From: Leifsonia sp. fls2-241-R2A-40a
GTDB lineage: Bacteria; Actinomycetota; Actinomycetes; Actinomycetales; Microbacteriaceae
DNA length: 64,000 nucleotides
Assembly: GCF_030209575.1 (NCBI RefSeq)
Contig: NZ_JARVRS010000001.1
Coordinates: forward strand, 558,001-622,000
Direction: 5' to 3'
The stretch's first letter is position 1, and each line of letters opens with the position of its first letter. The notes beneath the pieces were generated by a model that saw only the letters and a list, made by a program, of their open reading frames with translations, was not told where the DNA came from and ran no database searches. This document shows positions 1 through 8,679 of the stretch, one piece after another. The position numbers were made by a program, and so were the translations under genes.

Positions 1-1
1 C

Positions 2-595
2 TACACGACCGGCGTGCTCTACGCGTCGGAGATCCTGCGCCGCTTCGGCGACACCTACTCAGGGACGATCCAGGAGTTCCCCGTTCCCGCACTCTTCGAC
101 GACCCGCAGACCAAGGTCGCGATGTGGCGTGAGCGCAGCACCCGGCGCATCCTCGACATCCAGGAGCGGATGGATGTTGCGCTGTTCGGCCTCGGCTCCC
201 CGTTCTCCGAGGTGCGCTCGCACGTCTACGCGGGCGGCTACCTCGACCCGTCGGACTTCGCCTCGCTCGACGAATCGGGCGTGGTCGGCGACGTCGCCAC
301 CGTCTTCTTCCGCGAGGACGGCAGCCACCACGGCATCCCGCTCAACGAGCGCGCCAGCGGCCCCGACATCGACCTCATCAAGCGGGTGTCGCGCCGCGTC
401 TGCATCGTGTCCGGCCCGTCGAAGGTGCACAGCCTCCGCGGGGCCCTCGCGGCCGGGCTGATCACGGACCTGATCGTGGACGAGGGGACCGCCCGCGCAC
501 TCGTGCAGCTCACCCAGCCCGTGCACCCGGTCGAGCCGACGAGCGCCCCCGAGGTCGCGGCCGTCCACTCCGACGCGGGCACCGTCGCCGCGTAA
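2..595 (+). CDS. SorC/DeoR-family sugar-binding transcriptional regulator, 3' part only
   Basis: The gene runs in from the left edge; only the C-terminal effector-binding domain is visible (about 197 residues). It is homologous to the SorC-type sugar-phosphate sensing domain: an early V-A-M-W-R-E-R segment, G-L-G-S-P-F-S motif (near visible residue 65) and the late I-V-S-G-P-S-K-V-H-S-L-R-G-A-L segment are typical. Family members sense phosphorylated sugars or ribosides and control a neighbouring catabolic operon; the N-terminal HTH lies outside the window, so the target cannot be named. A short alanine/valine-rich tail follows the domain. The next gene downstream is the unrelated riboflavin operon, which has its own riboswitch, so the regulated sugar genes are probably to the left. 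Confidence 0.8.
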   Translation, partial: YTTGVLYASEILRRFGDTYSGTIQEFPVPALFDDPQTKVAMWRERSTRRILDIQERMDVALFGLGSPFSEVRSHVYAGGYLDPSDFASLDESGVVGDVATVFFREDGSHHGIPLNERASGPDIDLIKRVSRRVCIVSGPSKVHSLRGALAAGLITDLIVDEGTARALVQLTQPVHPVEPTSAPEVAAVHSDAGTVAA

Positions 596-665
596 TCCGG
601 CGTCTCATCGTCGCGGGAATAGACCGCGCGGCAACGCGTTGATCTACACTCGACAACGAAATACG

Positions 666-812
666 TGCTCCGGGGTCGGTGAAAGTCCGAACCGGCGGTG
701 ACAGTCCGCGAGCGGGACGCCCAGGCGCCCTGCTGAGCCGGTGGAATTCCGGCACCGACGGTAATGCGTGCAGGCGACAGCCTGCCGCTCAGTCCGGATG
801 GGAGGAGGCACG
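666..812 (+). promoter_or_regulatory. FMN riboswitch (RFN element) in the leader of the riboflavin operon
   Basis: All conserved RFN blocks are present in order: GGGGTCGGTGAAAGTCCGAA from 672, GGCGGTGACAGTCCGCGA, the GGTGGAATTCCGGCACCGACGGT block near 740-762 and the closing AGTCCGGATGGGAGGAGGCA ending near 810. The family binds FMN and lowers expression of riboflavin synthesis genes. The element lies about 75 nt before ribD. A possible -10 hexamer TACACT lies at 645-650 without a good -35, so the transcription start is uncertain. Whether control is transcriptional or translational cannot be decided by eye. Confidence 0.96.
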
Positions 813-887
813 GTGGGCAGCCTGCATGGGCTGGCGCCCACGCGACCCCGGTGACACGTCTCCAGCGAGAGACAGGATGGCAACGGG

Positions 888-1973
888 ATGACGTGGGAAG
901 CCCCCATGCGCACGGCGCTCGAGCTCGCCGCCAACGGCCCCGCCACGGGACTGAACCCGCGGGTCGGCTGCGTGATCCTCGACGCTGAGGGGCGCGTCCT
1001 GGCCGAGGGCTGGCACCGCGGTGTCGGCACGCCGCACGCCGAAGTGGATGCCCTCAGCAAGTTGCCCGAGGGCGGCGCACGCGGCGCGACGGCGGTCGTC
1101 ACCCTCGAGCCCTGCAACCACTGGGGCCACACCGGCCCCTGCTCGATCGCGCTGATCGAGGCGGGCGTCTCCCGCGTCGTCTACGGCATCGACGACCCGG
1201 GCCACCACTCCGGTGGCGGGGCCGAGCGTCTCCGCGAAGCCGGTGTCGAGGTGATCGACGGCGTGCTGCGCGACGAGATCCACGCGTTCCTCGGCGACTG
1301 GCTGACCGCCGCGCGCCTCGGGCGTCCGTACATCGTCGTGAAGTGGGCGAGCAGCCTGGACGGCCGCGCGGCCGCTGCGGACGGGACCAGCCGGTGGATC
1401 ACCGGCGCTGCGGCGCGGCAGCGCGTCCACGAGCAGCGCGAGGCCTCCGACGCGATCATCGTCGGCACCGGGACGGTGCTCGCCGACGACCCGAGCCTCA
1501 CCGCGCGCGGAGACGCGGGCGAACTCCTGGGGACGCAGCCGACGCCCGTCGTCGTCGGCACCCGGGCCATCCCGAAGGACGCCGCGGTGTTCCGCCACCC
1601 GAACCCGGTCGTCTTCGAAGGCACCCACGACCTGCACGAGGTGGTCGCCGACCTCCACCAGCGCGGGTTCCGCCGGGCCTACGTCGAGGGCGGACCTACA
1701 CTGGCAAGCGCATTCGTCGCCGCCGGACTCGTCGACGAGTACGCGATCTACCTCGCGCCGACCCTGATCGGCGGCCCGCGGGTCGCCCTCGGCGACATCG
1801 GCGTCGAGACGATCGGCGAGCAGCGCAGGCTGCGCATCGTCGACGTCGAGCGCCTCGGCGGCGACCTGCTCGTGCGGGCCGTTCCCGTCCCGGCCGGCGC
1901 CCCGCGGGCCGCCGACCACGTGCCGGTGGACGTCGCCGGCGCCGACATCTTCCCCATCACCCAGGAGGGCTGA
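888..1973 (+). CDS. ribD: Bifunctional riboflavin biosynthesis deaminase/reductase RibD
   Basis: Catalyses two consecutive cytosolic steps: deamination of the 2,5-diamino-6-ribosylamino-pyrimidinone phosphate and NADPH-dependent reduction of its ribose side chain. The N-terminal cytidine-deaminase-like domain (about 1-145) carries the zinc ligands His50 (in T-P-H-A-E), Cys76 and Cys85 (P-C-N-H-W-G-H-T-G-P-C). The C-terminal reductase domain starts near K-W-A-S-S-L-D-G-R and contains I-V-G-T-G-T-V-L-A-D-D-P and the Y-V-E-G-G-P-T-L motif. Length 361 aa is normal. First gene of the rib operon behind the FMN riboswitch. ATG 888 has no strong Shine-Dalgarno; an out-of-frame ATG at 877 opens a four-codon ORF overlapping it, and Met7 at 906 is an alternative start. 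Confidence 0.95.
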   Translation: MTWEAPMRTALELAANGPATGLNPRVGCVILDAEGRVLAEGWHRGVGTPHAEVDALSKLPEGGARGATAVVTLEPCNHWGHTGPCSIALIEAGVSRVVYGIDDPGHHSGGGAERLREAGVEVIDGVLRDEIHAFLGDWLTAARLGRPYIVVKWASSLDGRAAAADGTSRWITGAAARQRVHEQREASDAIIVGTGTVLADDPSLTARGDAGELLGTQPTPVVVGTRAIPKDAAVFRHPNPVVFEGTHDLHEVVADLHQRGFRRAYVEGGPTLASAFVAAGLVDEYAIYLAPTLIGGPRVALGDIGVETIGEQRRLRIVDVERLGGDLLVRAVPVPAGAPRAADHVPVDVAGADIFPITQEG

Positions 1974-1978
1974 CGACC

Positions 1979-2608
1979 ATGTTCACCGGAATCATCGAAG
2001 AGCTGGGCGAGGTCACCGCCGTGGAACGCACCGACGACGCCGCCCGCATCACCGTGCGCGGCCCGCTGGCCGTCAGCGACGCCCGGCACGGCGACTCCAT
2101 CTCGGTCAGCGGGGTGTGCCTCACCGTCATCGACAAGGATGCGGAGGGCTTCACGGCCGACGTCATGGCCGAGACGCTCGCCATGAGCACGCTCGACGGC
2201 GTGCAGCCCGGCCGTCGGGTGAACCTCGAGCGCGCCGCCCAGGTCGGCGACCGCCTCGGCGGCCACATCGTGCAGGGCCACATCGACGGCACCTCCACCA
2301 TCCTCGCGATCACCGACGGCAGCGCCTGGCGGGTCGTCCGGCTGAGCCTCGACCCGGAGCACGCGCCGCTCGTGGCCCGCAAGGGCTCGATTGCGATCGA
2401 CGGCGTCTCGCTCACGGTGAGCGAGGTCGGCGGCGGACGCGAGGACGGCTGGTTCGAGGTGTCCCTCATCCCGGAGACCCTCGCCGCGACCACACTCGGC
2501 GACCGCGCCGTGGGCGACCGCGTCAACATCGAGACGGACATCCTCGCCCGTCATGTGGAGCGCATGCTCGCGCTCGAACCCGCACTGAGCGAACGGAGCT
2601 CGTCATGA
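1979..2608 (+). CDS. ribE: Riboflavin synthase, alpha chain
   Basis: Converts two molecules of 6,7-dimethyl-8-ribityllumazine into riboflavin and the pyrimidine precursor. The 209-residue protein starts with the diagnostic [10 protein letters not shown] and shows the two tandem lumazine-binding barrels: the first with S-V-S-G-V-C-L-T-V and the second with [11 protein letters not shown], plus [11 protein letters not shown] in the linker. Starts 5 nt after the ribD stop and overlaps ribBA by 4 bases (ATGA), so it is translationally coupled. Symbols vary: this is ribE in actinobacterial usage and ribC in E. coli. Confidence 0.96.
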   Translation: MFTGIIEELGEVTAVERTDDAARITVRGPLAVSDARHGDSISVSGVCLTVIDKDAEGFTADVMAETLAMSTLDGVQPGRRVNLERAAQVGDRLGGHIVQGHIDGTSTILAITDGSAWRVVRLSLDPEHAPLVARKGSIAIDGVSLTVSEVGGGREDGWFEVSLIPETLAATTLGDRAVGDRVNIETDILARHVERMLALEPALSERSSS

Positions 2609-3903
2609 GCCTGGCCACCATCCCCGAAGCCCTCGCCGAGCTGCGCGCCGGCCGGCCCGTCATCGTCGTGGACAACGAGAGTCGCGAGAACGAGGGCGAC
2701 GTCGTCCTCGCCGCGGAGCTCGCCAGCCAGGAGTGGATCGCCTGGACGGTGAAGAACTCCTCCGGTTTCATCTGCGCGCCGATGACCAACGAGATCGCCG
2801 ACCGGCTCGAACTGCCGGTCATGGTCGCCAACAACGAGGACTCCCGCGGGACCAACTACACGGTGAGCGTGGATGCGGCCGACCGGCTCTCGACCGGCAT
2901 CAGCGCCGCCGACCGCGCCCACACGCTCCGCGTGCTGGCCAACCTCGAGTCCACGCCGTCGAGCCTCCACCGGCCCGGCCACATCCTCCCGCTCCGTGCG
3001 GTCGAGGGCGGCGTCCGCGAGCGCGACGGCCACACCGAGGCCGCCGTCGACCTGCTCACGCTCGCCGGGATGACGCCGGTCGGGGCGATCGCGGAGATCG
3101 TCGCCGACGACGGCGAGATGATGCGCCTCCCGAGCCTGATCGAGCTGGGCCAGCGGGAAGGCGTGCTCGTCGTCACCATCGAGGCGCTGATCGACTACCT
3201 CCAGGAGTTCCACTGCGACCAGCCGTTGGAGACGGTCGCGCCCATCCCGGAGACGTCCCGTGTGATCTTCGAGGTCGAGACGACCGTGCCCACCACGCAC
3301 GGACCGTTCCGGATGCGCGCCTACCGCGACCGCATGACGGGCGCCGACCACGTGGCCATCGTCGCCGGGACGCCGCAGCGCGACGGCACCCTGGTGCGCG
3401 TCCACTCGGAGTGCCTGACCGGGGAGGCGTTCGGCTCGCTGAAGTGCGAGTGCGGACCGCAGCTCGACGCCGCGATGGACACCATCCAGCGCGACGGCGG
3501 CGTCGTCGTCTACCTGCGCGGCCACGAGGGCCGCGGCATCGGCCTCATCAACAAGCTCCGCGCCTACAAGCTGCAGGAGGAGGGCCTGGACACGCTCGAC
3601 GCGAACCTCGCCCTCGGCCTGCCGATCGACGCGCGCGACTACGGCGCGGCGACGGCCATCCTGCAGGACCTCGGGATCGAGTCGGTGCGCCTGCTGACCA
3701 ACAACCCGGAGAAGGTGCGCCAGCTGGAGGAGCACGGCATCGAGGTCGAGGAGCGCGTGCCGCTCGTCGTCGGCGTCGGGACCTTCAACGAGGGCTACCT
3801 GGAGACCAAGCGCGACCGGATGGGTCACGCGATCGGGGACATCGATCCGGTGTCCGCAGCAGAGACGACCGCGGGACTCGCGGCGGAGAGGACCACACGA
3901 TGA
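2605..3903 (+). CDS. ribBA: Bifunctional 3,4-dihydroxy-2-butanone 4-phosphate synthase / GTP cyclohydrolase II
   Basis: Supplies both precursors of lumazine: the four-carbon unit from ribulose 5-phosphate and the pyrimidine from GTP. The N-terminal RibB domain (about 1-205) has [21 protein letters not shown] and G-H-T-E-A-A-V-D-L. The C-terminal RibA domain has the zinc-binding segment [17 protein letters not shown] and the G-H-E-G-R-G-I-G-L motif. At 432 aa both domains are full length. ATG 2605 overlaps the ribE stop, and the stop overlaps the ribH start, again by 4 bases. Confidence 0.97.
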   Translation: MSLATIPEALAELRAGRPVIVVDNESRENEGDVVLAAELASQEWIAWTVKNSSGFICAPMTNEIADRLELPVMVANNEDSRGTNYTVSVDAADRLSTGISAADRAHTLRVLANLESTPSSLHRPGHILPLRAVEGGVRERDGHTEAAVDLLTLAGMTPVGAIAEIVADDGEMMRLPSLIELGQREGVLVVTIEALIDYLQEFHCDQPLETVAPIPETSRVIFEVETTVPTTHGPFRMRAYRDRMTGADHVAIVAGTPQRDGTLVRVHSECLTGEAFGSLKCECGPQLDAAMDTIQRDGGVVVYLRGHEGRGIGLINKLRAYKLQEEGLDTLDANLALGLPIDARDYGAATAILQDLGIESVRLLTNNPEKVRQLEEHGIEVEERVPLVVGVGTFNEGYLETKRDRMGHAIGDIDPVSAAETTAGLAAERTTR

Positions 3904-4376
3904 GCGGCGCGGGAGCCCCCAGCACACAGGAGCGGATCGACGGGAGCGGCCTGAACGTCGTGATCGTCGCCGGGAGCTGGCACGAGACCATCAGCGACGG
4001 CCTCATCGCGGGCGCGCAGCGGACGCTGGAGGAGGCCGGCGCGTCGCACACGCTGGTGCGGGTGCCGGGCAGCTTCGAGCTCCCGGTCGTCAGCAAGGCC
4101 GCACTCGAGTCGGGTGCGGATGCGGTGGTCGCCCTCGGCGTCATCATCCGCGGCGGGACCCCGCACTTCGAGTACGTGTCCGCTGCAGCGACCGACGGCC
4201 TGACGCGCGTGGCGCTCGACACGGGCAAGCCGGTCGGCTTCGGCGTCCTGACGCTGGACGACGAGGCTCAGGGCATCGACCGGGCCGGTCTCGCCGGCTC
4301 GAAGGAGGACAAGGGCGCCGAGGCGGCTCACGCCGCGATGGCGACCGCGCTGAGCCTCCGCGCGCTGCGCGGCTGA
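3900..4376 (+). CDS. ribH: 6,7-dimethyl-8-ribityllumazine synthase
   Basis: Condenses the RibD/RibA pyrimidine product with dihydroxybutanone phosphate to give lumazine; members form 60-mer or pentameric shells in the cytosol. The 158-residue protein has the expected V-P-G-S-F-E-L-P substrate loop, the [15 protein letters not shown] segment with the catalytic His, and [11 protein letters not shown] 3900 overlaps the ribBA stop by 4 bases and is the last gene of the operon. No clear intrinsic terminator is visible before the next gene, which starts 32 nt later, so read-through is possible. Confidence 0.96.
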   Translation: MSGAGAPSTQERIDGSGLNVVIVAGSWHETISDGLIAGAQRTLEEAGASHTLVRVPGSFELPVVSKAALESGADAVVALGVIIRGGTPHFEYVSAAATDGLTRVALDTGKPVGFGVLTLDDEAQGIDRAGLAGSKEDKGAEAAHAAMATALSLRALRG

Positions 4377-4407
4377 GGGGCATGCCCGCAGCGGGAGGGA
4401 CGGCAGC

Positions 4408-4863
4408 ATGAACGACACCGACGCTTCGAACGGGTTCTCGCCGCAGGAACGCGCGTCGATGAAGGCCAGGTCGGCGGAGTTGAAGGCGGAGGCGAAGCGG
4501 GCGAAGGACTCGGAGAAGGCGGCCGCCGACGCCCAGGACGTGCTCTCGAAGATCGAGGGGATGCCGGACGGCGATCGCGAACTGGCGCTCCGCCTGCATG
4601 CGATCGTTGCCGACGTCGCCCCCGGGCTCTCGCCGAAGCTCTACTACGGCCAGCCCGGGTACGTCAGGGACGGCAAGGTCGTGGTCTTCTTCCGCAGCGG
4701 GCAGCAGGACAAGGTCCGCTACTCCACCTTCGGGGTGAGCCCGGAGGCGCAGCTGGACGACGAGAGCGGTCTCTGGGCGACCTCGTACGCGCTCATCGAT
4801 CCGACAGAGGCTGCGTGGAGCCGGCTCGCCGAGATCGTGCGACGTGCTGCCGGAGCGGCTTAG
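4408..4863 (+). CDS. DUF1801 (YdhG/iron-chaperone-like) protein
   Basis: A 151-residue soluble protein. The first 55 residues are Lys/Ala/Glu-rich and probably helical; the rest is a DUF1801 domain with L-S-P-K-L-Y-Y-G-Q-P-G-Y, D-G-K-V-V-V-F-F and Y-S-T-F-G-V-S. The family includes Bacillus Fra/YdhG, proposed as a frataxin-like iron chaperone, but the function of most members is unknown and is not asserted here. A GGGAGGG ribosome site precedes ATG 4408. It is co-directional with ribH 32 nt upstream and could be the last cistron of that transcript. Confidence 0.8.
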   Translation: MNDTDASNGFSPQERASMKARSAELKAEAKRAKDSEKAAADAQDVLSKIEGMPDGDRELALRLHAIVADVAPGLSPKLYYGQPGYVRDGKVVVFFRSGQQDKVRYSTFGVSPEAQLDDESGLWATSYALIDPTEAAWSRLAEIVRRAAGAA

Positions 4864-4890
4864 GCGCCTTCGCCTCTCCGCCCGGAGGGA

Positions 4891-5319
4891 CTACGGCTTC
4901 CAGACCATGAGCACGACGACTGCGACGAGCAGCAGGCTCGCGACGCCTGAGCCGGCGGCGATCGCCGGGTAGCGCGACGCCGTGCCGTCGCGCAGCGCCT
5001 CGGCGGCACGGCGCATGGTCGGCACGACCAGGAAGAGCGTGAGGGCCAGGGCGATCACGTACAGGATGATCGACCACAGGATCCACGGGGTCGTGATGCT
5101 CAGGTCGTACTTCTTGTCGGACAGGCCCATCACTCCGAAACCGAACAGCACCACGAGGAGCGACAGAAGCGACAGCAGGTTCGTCGACTTCGCCAGCGTG
5201 TCCACCTGGCGGGCGTCGCCCGCTCGGACGGCCCGCATCGCGGTCATGGGGAGGATGGCCATCGGCCCGACGATGAAGACGGCGGCGACCACGTGCAGCA
5301 CGGCGAAGAGTGTTTCCAT
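4891..5319 (-). CDS. DUF2269-like four-helix membrane protein
   Basis: A 142-residue protein with four predicted membrane segments: near residues 5-28, 48-68, 78-103 and 120-140. The short loops carry V-R-A-G-D-A-R-Q and D-K-K-Y-D-L-S-I-T-T-P-W. The pattern resembles the DUF2269 membrane family, whose function is unknown. It ends 28 nt from, and convergent with, the DUF1801 gene; its start faces the MFS gene across a 157-nt divergent region. No signal for a substrate or partner is visible. Confidence 0.65.
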   Translation of the reverse strand: METLFAVLHVVAAVFIVGPMAILPMTAMRAVRAGDARQVDTLAKSTNLLSLLSLLVVLFGFGVMGLSDKKYDLSITTPWILWSIILYVIALALTLFLVVPTMRRAAEALRDGTASRYPAIAAGSGVASLLLVAVVVLMVWKP

Positions 5320-5476
5320 GCTCTCAGCGTACCCAGCGATTGGGAGCGCTCACGGGCGGCGCATAGGGTAGAAGGGCGCCACAAGCGCTTTCCGACCTCC
5401 CGCTCCGCGCGCTCCGCCCGACCGACGCCGCGCACGCCGAGCGGACCTGCCCTCTGCCCGGAAGCACTTCACACGC

Positions 5477-6874
5477 ATGTCTACGACGGCCCCCGTCACC
5501 ATCACCCCGGCGCCCGCGAACACTCGCGGCCGCGTCATCCTCGCCAGCCTCATCGGCACGTCGATCGAGTTCTACGACTTCTACGTCTACGCGACCGCCG
5601 CCGTCCTGGTGTTCCCCTCCCTCTTCTTCGTCAACCAGGATCCGACGACGGCGCTGCTGTCCTCGTTCGCCGTCTTCGGCGTCGCGTTCATCGCGCGACC
5701 GGTCGGCTCCATCCTGTTCGGCCACTTCGGCGACCGGATCGGACGTAAGGGCACCCTCGTCGGGTCGCTGCTCACCATGGGCATCGCGACCGTCCTGATC
5801 GGCTGCCTGCCGACCGCGCAGGTCCCGGGCTGGGAGTTCTGGGCCCCCTTCCTCCTCGTCGTGCTGCGGTTCTGCCAGGGCCTCGGACTCGGCGGCGAGT
5901 GGAGCGGCGCGGCGCTGCTGGCGACCGAGAACGCCCCCGCCGGCAAGCGTGCGATCTACGGGACGTTCCCGCAGCTGGGCGCGCCGATCGGCTTCATCGT
6001 CGCCAACGTGCTGTTCCTCATCCTGAGCCTGACCATCTCGCCCGAGGCGTTCGCGGCGTGGGGCTGGCGCATCCCGTTCCTGCTGAGCGCGGTACTCGTC
6101 ATCGTCGGCCTGTACGTGCGGCTCAAGCTGGTCGAGACGCCGGCCTTCCAGAAGGTCGTCGACACCGGCGAGGTCGCCAAACTGCCGCTCGCCCGCGTCT
6201 TCCGCACCAGCTGGCGACAGATCGTGCTCGGCACGTTCATCATGCTGGCCACCTACGTGCTCTTCTACCTGATGACGGCGTTCACCTTGACCTACGGCAC
6301 CACGGCGTCGACCGTCGACCAGGCGCGTGCCGCCGCGGAGAAGGCCGGCAAGCCGTTCGCCGAAGCATCGTTCGTGCCGGGTCTCGGGTTCAACCGCAAC
6401 GACTTCCTGATCATGCTGATCATCGGCGTCGTGTTCTTCGGCATCTTCACCCTCGTCGCCGGCCCGCTCGCCGAGCGCTTCGGCCGCCGCAAGACGCTGA
6501 TCTGGGTCACGATCGGGATCATCGTCTTCGGTCTGCTGTTCGTCCCGCTGTTCGCGGGCGGGACGGTCGGCACCATGGCGCTGCTGATCATCGGCTTCAC
6601 GCTGATGGGGCTGACGTTCGGCCCGATGGGCGCGGAGCTGCCCGAGCTGTTCCCGACCAACGTCCGGTACACCGGCTCGGCGATCTCCTACAACCTCTCC
6701 AGCGTGCTCGGCGCTGCGGTCGCCCCCACCATCGCCGTCTGGCTGTGGACGCTCGCCCACGGCAGCACGGTCTGGGTGGGCGTGTACCTGTCGCTGGCCG
6801 GCGTGCTGACGCTGATCGCGCTGCTGCTGTCGAAGGAGACCCGCGACATCGACTTCACCGACAACGTCAGCTGA
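5477..6874 (+). CDS. MFS transporter of the metabolite:H+ symporter (MHS) type
   Basis: A 465-residue inner-membrane carrier with twelve predicted helices. The start N-T-R-G-R-V-I-L-A-S-L-I-G-T-S-I-E-F-Y-D-F-Y is the signature of the MHS branch (ProP, ShiA, KgtP), followed by G-H-F-G-D-R-I-G-R-K between helices 2 and 3 and G-L-G-L-G-G-E-W-S-G-A on helix 4. Such carriers import organic acids, compatible solutes or shikimate with protons; the substrate cannot be read here. The helix 6-7 loop is enlarged (residues near 270-310). The leader contains AAGCGCTTTCC near 5388, half of a LacI-type operator at best. A long hairpin follows the stop. Confidence 0.88.
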   Translation: MSTTAPVTITPAPANTRGRVILASLIGTSIEFYDFYVYATAAVLVFPSLFFVNQDPTTALLSSFAVFGVAFIARPVGSILFGHFGDRIGRKGTLVGSLLTMGIATVLIGCLPTAQVPGWEFWAPFLLVVLRFCQGLGLGGEWSGAALLATENAPAGKRAIYGTFPQLGAPIGFIVANVLFLILSLTISPEAFAAWGWRIPFLLSAVLVIVGLYVRLKLVETPAFQKVVDTGEVAKLPLARVFRTSWRQIVLGTFIMLATYVLFYLMTAFTLTYGTTASTVDQARAAAEKAGKPFAEASFVPGLGFNRNDFLIMLIIGVVFFGIFTLVAGPLAERFGRRKTLIWVTIGIIVFGLLFVPLFAGGTVGTMALLIIGFTLMGLTFGPMGAELPELFPTNVRYTGSAISYNLSSVLGAAVAPTIAVWLWTLAHGSTVWVGVYLSLAGVLTLIALLLSKETRDIDFTDNVS

Positions 6875-6889
6875 CTCCCTCCGCCGGTC

Positions 6890-6962
6890 GAAGCCGCCGA
6901 GTGGTGACATCTCGTCGCAATCCGTCGTGGATTGCAGCAACGAGTCACCGCTCGGCGGCTTC
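6890..6962. terminator. Long bidirectional hairpin between convergent MFS and ABC genes
   Basis: Outer arms GAAGCCGCCGAG and CTCGGCGGCTTC pair over 12 bp and continue inward with GGTGAC/GTCACC, CTCGT/ACGAG and GCAATCC/GGATTGC around a GTCGT loop, with small bulges. It occupies almost the whole gap between the two convergent stops, so it most likely ends transcription in both directions, although no T-tract follows. Confidence 0.75.
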
Positions 6963-6967
6963 TGCGT

Positions 6968-7798
6968 TCAGTCGAGGAACAGGGCGCGCAGCCGGCGGGT
7001 GGTGAGGATGAGGCCGAGCACCACCATCACGACGAAGTACAGGACGTGCCACAGCATCCCCGGGTACACGTCGCCCGTCGTGAGCCCACGGACCAGCTCG
7101 ACCCCGTGCCACAGCGGCAGCGCCTTGATGATCAGCTGCACCGGCTCGGGATAGACGGTGATCGGGTAGAACGTCGCGGACAGCAGGAACATCGGCAGAA
7201 GGATGAAGTTGATCCAGTCCATCTGCTGGAACGTCTTCATGTAGCTGGTGATGCCCATCCCGAAGCTGGCGAAGCCGAACGCGATGAGCAGCACCGCCGG
7301 CAGGGCGAGCAGCGCCCACCACGACAGGTTGAGGCCGAGCGCCTGCATCACGAGCATGAAGCCGAGGGCGTACAGGGCACCGCGCGCCAGCGCGAGCAGG
7401 ATCTCCCCCAGCGCGACGTCGAGCGGCCCGAGGGAGGTCGCCAGCATCCCCTCGTAGAGCTTCGCGAAGTGCATCTTGAAGAAGACGTTCCACGTCGAGT
7501 CGTACACGGCGCCGTTCATCGCCGCCGTCGCGAGCAGCGCCGGGGCGATGAAGGCGGCATACGGCACCGACTGGCCCGATGTCGTCTGGATGTCGCCGAC
7601 CAGCCTCCCGAAGCCGATGCCGAGCGACAGCAGATAGAAGATCGGCTCGAAGAACCCCGACAGGATGACGAGCCAGTTCGTGCTGCGGGTCGCCGACCAG
7701 CCGCGCTGCATCACCGAGCGGGAGTTCCCCGCGTAGAGCGCGCGCATCGGCCGCGACCGCGGCGCGGACGTGGTGGTGCGCTGGTCGGTGGCGGTCAC
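6968..7798 (-). CDS. ABC-2 type transporter permease (second permease)
   Basis: A 276-residue integral membrane protein with about six helices and the ABC-2 membrane fold: R-S-T-N-W-L-V-I-L-S-G-F-F-E-P-I-F-Y-L-L near the N-terminus, S-T-W-N-V-F-F-K-M-H-F-A-K-L-Y-E-G coupling region (around 115-135) and F-L-L-S-A-T-F-Y-P-I-T-V-Y-P near 215. GTG 7798 overlaps the stop of the other permease (GTGA). With the upstream ATPase it forms an exporter of the NodJ/DrrB kind; the exported molecule is not identifiable. Confidence 0.87.
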   Translation of the reverse strand: MTATDQRTTTSAPRSRPMRALYAGNSRSVMQRGWSATRSTNWLVILSGFFEPIFYLLSLGIGFGRLVGDIQTTSGQSVPYAAFIAPALLATAAMNGAVYDSTWNVFFKMHFAKLYEGMLATSLGPLDVALGEILLALARGALYALGFMLVMQALGLNLSWWALLALPAVLLIAFGFASFGMGITSYMKTFQQMDWINFILLPMFLLSATFYPITVYPEPVQLIIKALPLWHGVELVRGLTTGDVYPGMLWHVLYFVVMVVLGLILTTRRLRALFLD

Positions 7799-8679
7799 TT
7801 GTTCAGCCTCTTCGAGGCGATGCGCCGGCTCCACATCCAGAAGGAGAGGAACAGCGCGAGCAAGTAGACGACGTGGACGACGGACAGCCAGAGCGGCTCG
7901 CTCATGCCGTACGAGAACACGCGCGACAGCTCGGTCGAGTGCCAGAGCGGGGAGATCCAGCCGATCCACTGCAGGAACGGCGGCATGCTCGACAGGGGGA
8001 AGAACGTGCCGGAGAACAGCGTCATCGGCAAGAGCACGAAGCGCAGCAGCATGGCGATCTGCCCGGTGTCCTGCTCGATCGTCGCGACGTACGCCATGAT
8101 CGGCACGCCGAAGGCGAGGGCGCCGAGGGTGGCGATGAGGATGCTCACCCAGCCCCACGGGCTCGGCACGGCGCCGAAGAGCACCATGAAGGCGTAGTAG
8201 ACGATGCTCGTACCGAGCAGCCGCGCGACCACCGAGATGAGCACGCCGTCGATGATCTGGCCGGGCGCGATCGGGGAGGCGTTGATGCCGAAGAAGGTCG
8301 GGTTCCACTTGAACCCCAGGAGGACCGGATAGGTGAACTCCTCGCTGGCGACCGTCACCGCGGCCGTGCAGAGCAGGGCCGGCGCGACGAAGGCGAGGTA
8401 GCTGACGCCGTCGACCGCGTTCGGACCCAGGTTGGCGCTGACCAGGGTGCCGAGCCCGAGGCCCATCGCCAGGAGGTAGAGGAGCGGGTTGCCGAAACCG
8501 GTGACGAGCAGCGTCTGGAGGTAGGAGCGCATCACCCGGAAGCGGTGCTCCGCGACGTACCACGCGCCGAACCGCCGCGGACGGACCGCGGCCGCCAGCG
8601 CAGCTCGCGACTCCTCGCGAGTGTCCGAGCCCGGGTCGCGACCGCCCCCACGCCCTGCCGGGCCGACCGCGACGCTCAT
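7795..8679 (-). CDS. ABC-2 type transporter permease (first permease)
   Basis: A 294-residue membrane protein, paralogous to its downstream neighbour: matching F-G-N-P-L-L-Y-L-L-A-M-G-L-G-L-G (about 65-80), S-E-E-F-T-Y-P-V-L-L-G-F-K-W (about 115-130) and L-F-S-G-T-F-F-P-L-S-S-M-P-P near 225. The first 35 residues are Arg/Gly-rich and cytosolic. ATG 8679 overlaps the ATPase stop by 4 bases. Two different permeases served by one ATPase suggests a heterodimeric membrane part, as in NodIJ-like and drug-export systems. Confidence 0.87.
   Translation of the reverse strand: MSVAVGPAGRGGGRDPGSDTREESRAALAAAVRPRRFGAWYVAEHRFRVMRSYLQTLLVTGFGNPLLYLLAMGLGLGTLVSANLGPNAVDGVSYLAFVAPALLCTAAVTVASEEFTYPVLLGFKWNPTFFGINASPIAPGQIIDGVLISVVARLLGTSIVYYAFMVLFGAVPSPWGWVSILIATLGALAFGVPIMAYVATIEQDTGQIAMLLRFVLLPMTLFSGTFFPLSSMPPFLQWIGWISPLWHSTELSRVFSYGMSEPLWLSVVHVVYLLALFLSFWMWSRRIASKRLNK

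Noticed and set aside
5380-5400. LacI/CcpA-type operator in the MFS leader (AAGCGCTTTCC)
   Set aside because: Only one half and the centre match; the flanks break the dyad.
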